Assembly (NCBI GenBank): GCA_050049355.1
Contig: JASFWK010000055.1
Span: forward strand, 1-12,637
Reading direction: 5' to 3'
DNA from: JASFWK01 sp050049355
GTDB taxonomy: Bacteria; Chloroflexota; Anaerolineae; B4-G1; DUEL01
Length of the DNA stretch: 12,637 bases
Shown here: positions 7,426-12,637 of the stretch, piece after piece
How positions within the stretch are numbered: the first letter of the stretch is position 1
How the letters are laid out: each line of letters begins with the position of its first letter
Made by a program: the position numbers and the translations under genes
Notes under the pieces: model-generated
The model's input: only the letters and a program-made list of their open reading frames with translations
Databases searched by the model: none
Told to the model about the DNA's origin: nothing

Positions 7426-9296
7426 TTATCTCCAACCCTTCGGGTCACGCCCTCCGCGTCCAGGTGCTCGAGCAGGGCCTGTGCGTACTTACGGCTCGTA
7501 TCGAACATGTCCCGGGTCTCAGCCAGGGTGATGCTCTCCTCTTGTTGGATGCGAGCGCGTATCCGGTCGCCCATCTCCTCATAGGTGGAGGGAAGGAAGA
7601 GCACGTTGGCTGAGACCTGGATGAGGCTTCCCCGAGACAGGAGCACAGCAAGAACGTCCTCGCCGACGACGGTGATGCTCTCCTTGACGGATGGCGTCGT
7701 GTACGGGGCGCGCCGGAAGCTTTCCAGCAGATCGTCCACCGCTTGCTGCTGCTCGGGAGTGAGGCAGATCTGGTGTTCGGGCAGTCGGATCGTGGCTCCC
7801 TCGTCGACCAGCAAACCCTCCTCCGCCGCCCGGTCGATGAGTCCGCTGAAGGTTGCCGGGTTGAGCCGTAGTGCGCTGCGCAGTTCCTCTCGGCCCATCC
7901 CCGGGCGCAGCGGGTGGCGCTGGTGGTAGGCGCTTAGCTGCTTTTCCGCGTGCGTTGTCGCCTTCTCCCACCAATCCTCCGCCGCCACCAGGAGATCATC
8001 TCGCACACTCCCGTCCGCATCCAGAGCCGCAGCCTCTCCGTGGGCCAGCAGTTCCTCCAGTGCCTGAGGTGCTGACTCCTCCAGACCGGGGATCTCCAAC
8101 AGGTCCCGCACTAGCAGCGGCCCGCGCTGCCTCAAAGTCTGCAGCAGTACCTCGCCTGGTGTCCCTTGGGCCAATGTCTCCAATTGATCGATGACCTCCG
8201 TATGGAAGCGCCGATGTTTGCGTCCGGGATGGGGATCCACCACCACCCCTCCACCGACGGTGGCCGGCGGGGACGGGCGACGCACAATGAAGCGATCACC
8301 CCGCACCAGTGGAAGCGGCGCGGTCAGTTCCAGCTGTAGCCAGCCGGAGGTGTTGGGAGCCAATGCCTGCTGGCCCAGGAGGCGAACGCGGGCCATCACC
8401 TCTGCCGAGCCACAGAAGAACTTCAGGCTGGTGTTGTGTTTCAGGGGCTTCTGGGCGGCTGCCAGGTACTTCAGCTGTACATCCACCAGATCCGTGGGCT
8501 GCAGCCACTCCGGAACTGTGACCAGGCTGCCGCGGGAGATATCGTTCTTGGAGATACCGGAGAGGTTAATCGCCACCCTGCTGCCGGGAACTGCTTTCTG
8601 AATGTCCTTCTTGTGCGTCTCGAGTCCACGGATACGGGCCTGCAGTCCTTGAGGGAGCACCTCCACCTCCCGGCCCACCTCCAGGCTGCTATCGATCAGC
8701 GTACCAGTGACGACTGTCCCAAATCCGCTCACGGTGAACACCCGGTCGACCCACAGACGGGGTCGCCCCTGATCGGCGTGAGGTTCAACGTGCTCCAAAA
8801 CCTCCTGGAGAGCTGCCAGCAGGTCATCCATCCCCCGACCGGTGCGGGCCGAGACGGAGAGGATAGGCGCTTCCTCCAGTACTGTCCCCTCGACCACCCC
8901 CGCCACATCGGCGACCACCAGGTCTAGCCAATCTGGATCCTTCACCAAGTCCACTTTCGTCACTGCGATGACGCCGTTGGAGATCCCCAAGAGATCCAGG
9001 ATCGCCAGATGCTCCCGGGTCTGAGGCATTACACCCTCGTCGGCGGCGACGACAAATAGGGATGCGTCGATTCCCTCCATGCCGGCGAGCATGTTTTCGA
9101 TGAAATCGCGGTGGCCGGGCACATCCACGATCCCCACCGACTCGCCGTTGGGAAGAGTAAGCCAGGCGAACCCCAGGTCGATGGTCATCTTCCGCTCTTT
9201 CTCCTCTTGGAGCCGGTCGGGGTTAATACCGGTGAGGGCCTCGACGAGAGCGGACTTGCCGTGGTCTACGTGCCCGGCTGTGGCGATGACGTGCAT
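7410..9296 (-). CDS. selB: Selenocysteine-specific translation elongation factor SelB
   Basis: SelB is a GTPase that carries selenocysteyl-tRNA to UGA codons marked by a downstream SECIS hairpin. The product is 628 aa, in the usual range for bacterial SelB. GTPase motifs are G1 'GHVDHGKS' (8–15), G2 Thr38 in 'RKMTIDLGF', G3 'DVPGH' (58–62) and G4 'TKVD' (113–116). EF-Tu-like domains II and III follow to about 350. The remainder forms the winged-helix repeats that bind SECIS RNA, ending in the diagnostic 'RKYAQALLEHLD' and 'TRRVGDKR' segments (602–626). These separate it from EF-Tu and IF2. The ATG at 9296 lies directly after the TAG of the coiled-coil gene, and AAGGGA (9303–9308) provides a ribosome binding site inside that gene's last codons. 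No selA, selC or selD is seen in the window. Confidence 0.97.
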   Translation of the reverse strand: MHVIATAGHVDHGKSALVEALTGINPDRLQEEKERKMTIDLGFAWLTLPNGESVGIVDVPGHRDFIENMLAGMEGIDASLFVVAADEGVMPQTREHLAILDLLGISNGVIAVTKVDLVKDPDWLDLVVADVAGVVEGTVLEEAPILSVSARTGRGMDDLLAALQEVLEHVEPHADQGRPRLWVDRVFTVSGFGTVVTGTLIDSSLEVGREVEVLPQGLQARIRGLETHKKDIQKAVPGSRVAINLSGISKNDISRGSLVTVPEWLQPTDLVDVQLKYLAAAQKPLKHNTSLKFFCGSAEVMARVRLLGQQALAPNTSGWLQLELTAPLPLVRGDRFIVRRPSPPATVGGGVVVDPHPGRKHRRFHTEVIDQLETLAQGTPGEVLLQTLRQRGPLLVRDLLEIPGLEESAPQALEELLAHGEAAALDADGSVRDDLLVAAEDWWEKATTHAEKQLSAYHQRHPLRPGMGREELRSALRLNPATFSGLIDRAAEEGLLVDEGATIRLPEHQICLTPEQQQAVDDLLESFRRAPYTTPSVKESITVVGEDVLAVLLSRGSLIQVSANVLFLPSTYEEMGDRIRARIQQEESITLAETRDMFDTSRKYAQALLEHLDAEGVTRRVGDKRVLA

Positions 9297-10472
9297 CTAT
9301 GATTCCCTTGCTGTTTGTGCTGTTTCCTGGATGTTCTCCAACTGATCCTGAAGTGCTCCCACGAGCGCGTGAGCCTGATCGGAGAGGTGTGCCCAGAGTG
9401 TTCGGATCTGTCCACCATGGATCGAGGTTCGCTTCTGCAACGCCTCCAGTTCCTCGGCGTGCTCCTTATTGGTGCGCTCCTGTCGTTTCCATTCCTCTTC
9501 GACCGACAGCTCCCACGAGCGGTGTTCCTTCTCCTGAGCGGCTTGCCATTCCTCCCACTGGCGCTTCATCCGATCCTCTGTCAGGCGTTGCATCTCAGCG
9601 GTCTCGTTCTGGCGGGTCTCCACCCGCTCCTGGAAGCTTTCGAGCCTCTCCAGCGCTTGCTTCGTTTGATGGTATTGCTGCATCAGGCGCTGCTTCTCCT
9701 GCCTCAGCAACTCCATCTCCTCACGGACCTCCTCTGCCTGACCGGACCACTTCTTGAACTGCTGCTGGCGGCGAAAGTCGGCGATGCGCAAATCCTCGAA
9801 CTTCCCGTCGAACTCCTTGATCTGATTCAACCCCTCATCTATGCGGCCCCGTTCCTTTCGGATGGCTTCCTCGAGGAGCGGGAGCTTCGTGTCGGTGGCT
9901 TCGGTCCGCTTGCGCAGCTCTGTTGTCTCCGCTTCAAGGGATGCGATACGCCGATTATCTCCCTGGCGCTGCTGCTCCAAGTAGGTGACCGTCTGAATGC
10001 GATCCTCGGCACGCTTGCTCAGATCGGTGACTGTGTCCTCCAGCTCTTGCACAATCTTGTTCAATCGTCGGTCTTCTGCCTGGAGCGCACTCAGTTCCTC
10101 TTCCAGCGTGATCTGCCGCACCGCCTCGGTAATCTGGGCGACCTCGTCCTTGAGCGCCCCAATCTCCAGCTGGTGCGACCGCTCGGCTTCCCTCTGTTCC
10201 TTGCGCCGCTGTTCGTCCTGCTCCTCAAGCATCTCGTCGATTTCTACTTTGAGTTGCTCGGATGTCTTGGCGAGCTCGCTGGCACGAGCCAGCAGCACCT
10301 CCAGACTGGCGACGCTCTCCTGAAGATCGTTCAACTGTTCATCTTGGCGGGCCAATTGCTCTTCCTGCGACTCCAATCTCTCCCGCAGAGCGGTGATGAG
10401 GGCCTTGTCGTTTCGTCGCTCCTCGTCGAGCCACTTCAGCATTTGGCTAGCCTGGTTCAGATCCATTGTCAT
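9297..10472 (-). CDS. Coiled-coil protein of unknown function, upstream of selB
   Basis: The product is 391 aa, very rich in Glu, Gln, Arg, Lys and Leu, with almost no Pro or Cys. Heptad-like spacing of hydrophobic residues runs from about residue 15 to 345, so a long alpha-helical rod is expected. There is no signal peptide or membrane segment, which suggests a cytoplasmic location. Six of its seven Trp residues fall in the C-terminal 150 residues (242, 306, 309, 320, 328, 360), four of them in a cluster at 306–328. The last 40 residues ('TLWAHLSDQAHALVGALQDQ') look like a separate amphipathic helix. The ATG at 10472 is supported by AGGGGG (10479–10484), 6 nt upstream; an in-frame ATG at 10466 is less well placed. 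It is the first gene of a two-gene operon with selB. I do not recognise a named family; SMC-like, filament-forming or scaffold roles are possible by composition only. Confidence 0.85.
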   Translation of the reverse strand: MTMDLNQASQMLKWLDEERRNDKALITALRERLESQEEQLARQDEQLNDLQESVASLEVLLARASELAKTSEQLKVEIDEMLEEQDEQRRKEQREAERSHQLEIGALKDEVAQITEAVRQITLEEELSALQAEDRRLNKIVQELEDTVTDLSKRAEDRIQTVTYLEQQRQGDNRRIASLEAETTELRKRTEATDTKLPLLEEAIRKERGRIDEGLNQIKEFDGKFEDLRIADFRRQQQFKKWSGQAEEVREEMELLRQEKQRLMQQYHQTKQALERLESFQERVETRQNETAEMQRLTEDRMKRQWEEWQAAQEKEHRSWELSVEEEWKRQERTNKEHAEELEALQKRTSIHGGQIRTLWAHLSDQAHALVGALQDQLENIQETAQTARES

Positions 10473-10536
10473 CGTGATCCCCCTGTCTCAGCCGTTCGTT
10501 CTAGGCTCATTGCTTGCAGAAGCCTGGGACGTCAGG

Positions 10537-10565
10537 ATTATAACACTATTCCCATACCAGAGCAA
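10537..10565 (-). promoter_or_regulatory. Housekeeping sigma promoter for the coiled-coil/selB operon
   Basis: On the minus strand TTGCTC (10565–10560) is followed after 17 nt by TATAAT (10542–10537). A TG one base before the -10 gives the extended form TGTTATAAT. Transcription would start near 10530, leaving a 5' leader of about 58 nt before the ATG at 10472. Confidence 0.7.
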
Positions 10566-10810
10566 CGGCTGCAGCTCAGACGGACCCCTGGAGCCTCTAT
10601 ACGGGTGAGCCGAGAGCACTACTATGCGAATCTGTTGCGGATACCTCCCTCAGCAGCCCGCGGCCTCAGTTTCCGCTGCCAGCAGCACTCGTCCATGCGC
10701 ATCCGAGCCTTCAGCGGTCCCCGAATGGGCTGAGAGCCCGGAGAAGGTCCCTCTTGGGACTTGAGGACGATCGTGCCGTGAAGCCCGTCCCATCCCCACT
10801 CAGCCCTGCA
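10566..10810. other. Non-coding stretch between two divergent promoters, with inverted repeats
   Basis: I find no convincing protein gene here, and none of the conserved signatures of tRNA (including tRNA-Sec), 4.5S RNA or a T-box leader. It holds an 8-bp inverted repeat GGGCTGAG (10727–10734) and CTCAGCCC (10799–10806). Between these arms lies a 7-bp hairpin (10745–10751 with 10756–10762, loop TCTT) and the palindrome ACGATCGT (10767–10774). A short hairpin GGGC/GCCC (10727–10730 with 10736–10739) competes with the outer repeat. These could be protein-binding sites or an unrecognised RNA. Confidence 0.4.
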
Positions 10811-10838
10811 TTGACAGCCTGGCTGGCACCATTATAAT
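10811..10838 (+). promoter_or_regulatory. Consensus promoter of the glycosyltransferase gene
   Basis: TTGACA (10811–10816) and TATAAT (10833–10838) both match the housekeeping sigma consensus exactly, with a 16-nt spacer. Seven bases after the -10 is the G of an in-frame GTG (10846), so the transcript probably starts on the start codon itself. An 11-bp palindrome, CAGCC-T-GGCTG (10815–10825), overlaps the -35 edge and spacer. Confidence 0.85.
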
Positions 10839-10845
10839 GTCCGTT

Positions 10846-11973
10846 GTGCGTATAGGTATTGACGCCCGTATTCTTGCCTACCGGAGAGGGGGCATCGCTG
10901 GGTACGTTGCCCATCTGTTGCCCGCACTGGCTGCGATTGACTCTGGAATCGACTACTGGATCTTGCTCAACTGGAGGGACCGCGAGCGGCCGAAGCCAGG
11001 GCCCAATTTCCGCCGCGTCATCACCTGGACGCCATGTCATCATCGGTTGGAGCGATGGGCGCTAGGCGTTGAAGCCGCCCGGCTCCGCCTGGACCTACTC
11101 CACAGTCCAGATTTCATTCCTCCCGCCTTCGGGGCTCGCCGCTTCGTGATTACCGTTCACGACCTGAATTTCCTCTACTATCCTCAGTTTCTAACTCCGG
11201 AAAGTCGCCGTTACTACAATCAGCAGATTGCGTGGGCGGTCCGCCGGGCCGACCACATCTTGGCCGACTCCGAGGCCACGCGGCGAGATCTCCTCCGCTT
11301 GCTGGACGTCCGACCGGAGAAGGTAACGACGGTGCAACTGGCAGCCGACCCCGCTTTCTGCCCACTTCCTGTGCCGGAGGTGGAGGGTGTCTTGGCTCAC
11401 TACAAACTTGAGTCTGGCTATCTGCTTTTCGTTGGCACGCTGGAGCCGCGCAAGAACCTAGTGGGGCTGCTCTCTGCCTATCGCCTTCTAGTTGATCGAG
11501 GGGAGACCGAGGTGCCGCTTGTAGTGGTCGGCGGGCGCGGATGGCTCTATGAGGATATCTTCGCTCAAGTACAGGAACTGGAGCTATCTGACCGGGTTCG
11601 CTTCCTTCACAATGTTCCCGATGCTGATCTGCCAGCTCTGTACAACGGAGCCGTTCTCCTCGCTGCTCCTTCCTTCTATGAGGGCTTCGGCCTTCCGTCC
11701 CTGGAGGCGATGGCATGCGGGACCCCGGTTGTTGTCTCCGACCGGGGCTCCCTGCCGGAGGTCGTGGGGGAGGCGGGCGTGCAGGTGAACCCTGACGACC
11801 CGGAAGCGATCGCTGCAGGTTTGTCGAAGGTGCTGAGCGACCCAGATCGGCGGCGTCGGCTGGCGGAAGCAGGACTCGCTCGCGCTGCGCGCTTCTCGTG
11901 GGAGAGAGCTGCCCGCGAGACCCTGGAGGTCTATCGGAGGGTTCTTGGATCGAGCGGAGACACTGGAAGGTGA
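10846..11973 (+). CDS. Family 4 glycosyltransferase (GT-B fold)
   Basis: This is a nucleotide-sugar-dependent retaining glycosyltransferase of 375 aa. Such enzymes usually act at the cytoplasmic membrane face on polysaccharide or glycolipid precursors. The N-terminal Rossmann domain starts 'RIGIDARILAYRRGGIAGY'. The donor domain carries 'GTLEPRKN' (197–204) with the conserved Arg and Lys. The E-x7-E motif, Glu279 and Glu287 in 'YEGFGLPSLEAMACGTPVV', contacts the donor sugar. No membrane segment is evident. The start is set at GTG 10846 because the upstream ATG at 10837 lies within the -10 box and should not be in the mRNA; the family N-terminus also begins close to this GTG. Acceptor and sugar are unknown. 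It stands alone and converges on the LysM gene. Confidence 0.92.
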   Translation: MRIGIDARILAYRRGGIAGYVAHLLPALAAIDSGIDYWILLNWRDRERPKPGPNFRRVITWTPCHHRLERWALGVEAARLRLDLLHSPDFIPPAFGARRFVITVHDLNFLYYPQFLTPESRRYYNQQIAWAVRRADHILADSEATRRDLLRLLDVRPEKVTTVQLAADPAFCPLPVPEVEGVLAHYKLESGYLLFVGTLEPRKNLVGLLSAYRLLVDRGETEVPLVVVGGRGWLYEDIFAQVQELELSDRVRFLHNVPDADLPALYNGAVLLAAPSFYEGFGLPSLEAMACGTPVVVSDRGSLPEVVGEAGVQVNPDDPEAIAAGLSKVLSDPDRRRRLAEAGLARAARFSWERAARETLEVYRRVLGSSGDTGR

Positions 11974-12050
11974 CGCGGGTCGGTCTCTCACGTAGATCAT
12001 CTGGAAATCGAGCGGGGGGGCGCGGAGTCTGGCGAGATCTGTTGGGTCTC

Positions 12051-12637
12051 TCAGGGAACCAGGTACGTATCCACCACGGTTTCCTCGCGATCCCTCAGTA
12101 TGATTAGCTGCCCGGCTTCCCAAGCTGGCTCTGTGCGTCCCCAGTAGAGGTGCGCAGGAGTGGACTCTCCAGCACCGGAGTGAAGGGTCAGCTCGGCTCC
12201 AGAGAAGAGCACGATTCGTGGGAAGGTGAAGAGATCACCACCCGCGTCGGAGAGGGTCCAATCCTCCAGTGAGGCCGCTCCACCGCGGTTGCGAATCTGC
12301 ACCATTTCTGTCTCCACGTCGCCTGCCCCCAGCACGCTGCCGATCTCCACCAGCAACGGTTCGGACGGAGCAGGCGTGGGCAGCGGAGGCGGGGTGGGGG
12401 CGGCGCGTGACGGCAGGGGGGGCGGAGGCACCGCCGGCGTCGGCAAGTCTGCCCCTGGAATGACCAGCTCCTGCCCGGCCTGAATCAAGTTGGGATCGTC
12501 CAGCCCGTTGGCGGAGATAAGTTCTTCCACTGAGACGCCGTGGGCGGCAGCGATGCTCGAAAGCGTTTCCCCCTCTTGGACGGTGTGAAGGTACGGGCCA
12601 GGGGTTGGGAGAGGGATGGGGGGCGAGGGGGATGGTG
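12051..12637 (-). CDS. LysM and lamin-tail-domain protein, C-terminal part (runs off the window)
   Basis: The reading frame enters from the right edge and ends at a TGA (12053–12051). The visible part starts with a Pro/Ser-rich segment, then a complete LysM domain (about 12593–12453, from 'YLHTVQEGETLSSIA' to 'QELVIPG'), which typically binds peptidoglycan or chitin-type glycans. A linker rich in Pro, Thr and Ala follows (about 12452–12357). A lamin-tail-like domain then runs to the end (about 12356–12054). It has strands such as 'EMVQIRNRGG', 'LEDWTLSDAGGD' and 'FTFPRIVLF', and a closing 'VDTYLVP'. Together these suggest an extracytoplasmic, wall-associated protein. The N-terminus, where a signal peptide or lipobox would lie, is outside the window. 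A GTG at 12530 is internal to the LysM domain and is not the real start. Confidence 0.88.
   Translation of the reverse strand, partial: PSPSPPIPLPTPGPYLHTVQEGETLSSIAAAHGVSVEELISANGLDDPNLIQAGQELVIPGADLPTPAVPPPPLPSRAAPTPPPLPTPAPSEPLLVEIGSVLGAGDVETEMVQIRNRGGAASLEDWTLSDAGGDLFTFPRIVLFSGAELTLHSGAGESTPAHLYWGRTEPAWEAGQLIILRDREETVVDTYLVP

Noticed and set aside
9315..10733. A 472-codon Leu-rich open frame on the plus strand opposite the coiled-coil gene
   Set aside because: Glu and Gln codons (GAG, CAG) read in reverse give Leu codons (CTC, CTG), so a charged coiled coil automatically produces a Leu-rich antisense frame. It has no start signal of its own.
10727..10806. Possible tRNA-Sec (8-bp outer stem, about 80 nt) next to the selB operon
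   Set aside because: Neither strand shows a T-loop GTTCRA pattern, a proper anticodon arm with TCA in a 7-nt loop, or the expected length of about 95 nt.
10711..11043. A 110-codon minus-strand frame over the start of the glycosyltransferase gene
   Set aside because: It lies opposite a well-supported gene and its promoter, and has no recognisable motif or ribosome binding site.
11144..11160. CGTGA-N7-TCACG inverted repeat as a possible parS-like site
   Set aside because: The centre does not match parS, the site lies inside the glycosyltransferase coding sequence far from parAB, and short 5-bp arms are expected by chance.
11982..12053. Direct repeat GGTCTCTCA at 11982–11990 and 12045–12053 between the convergent genes
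   Set aside because: Nine bases repeated once, with one copy inside a coding end, is compatible with chance; no insertion or attachment-site context is seen, and no clear terminator lies there.
1..12637. CRISPR arrays, insertion sequences, rRNA and tRNA genes
   Set aside because: No regularly spaced direct repeats, transposase motifs or conserved RNA signatures were seen.

Overview
The window is GC-rich with tightly packed genes. It looks like an origin-proximal segment of a Chloroflexota genome, probably Anaerolineae or a relative. That placement is inferred from the short YidC that starts directly at its first membrane segment, the yidC–jag–parAB order, and a LysM plus lamin-tail-domain protein of the kind common in that phylum. 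No marker gene in the window fixes the taxonomy.

Left arm, plus strand, 1–7393: the 3' end of a PQQ-type beta-propeller gene, yidC (membrane protein insertase), jag (KH/R3H RNA-binding protein), a PfkB-family sugar kinase, parA and parB (chromosome partitioning), an M24 metallopeptidase and a YtcJ-like amidohydrolase. Spacing is short throughout: the yidC ribosome binding site overlaps the upstream stop codon, parA abuts the kinase gene, and parB overlaps parA by 14 nt. No internal promoter stands out, so this is probably one long transcription unit entering from the left or a few coupled ones. The kinase lies where mnmE/mnmG/rsmG sit in many bacteria.

Middle, minus strand, 7410–10472: a two-gene operon of a 391-aa cytoplasmic coiled-coil protein followed, with no spacer, by selB, the selenocysteine-specific elongation factor. 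It has a good extended -10 promoter at 10537–10565. selB meets the amidohydrolase gene tail to tail, 16 nt apart.

10473–10845 is the only sizeable non-coding stretch (373 nt). It holds the two outward-facing promoters and several inverted repeats; I see no RNA gene or protein gene in it.

Right arm: a GT4 glycosyltransferase (plus strand) whose consensus promoter (TTGACA, 16 nt, TATAAT) overlaps the most upstream ATG and implies a leaderless mRNA starting at a GTG. It converges on the 3' part of a LysM/lamin-tail surface protein (minus strand) that runs off the window.

Most content is recognisable housekeeping. The points that deserve follow-up are the coiled-coil/selB pairing, the leaderless glycosyltransferase promoter, the kinase inside the yidC–parAB cluster and the propeller gene coupled to yidC. 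I found no clearly new multi-gene system.
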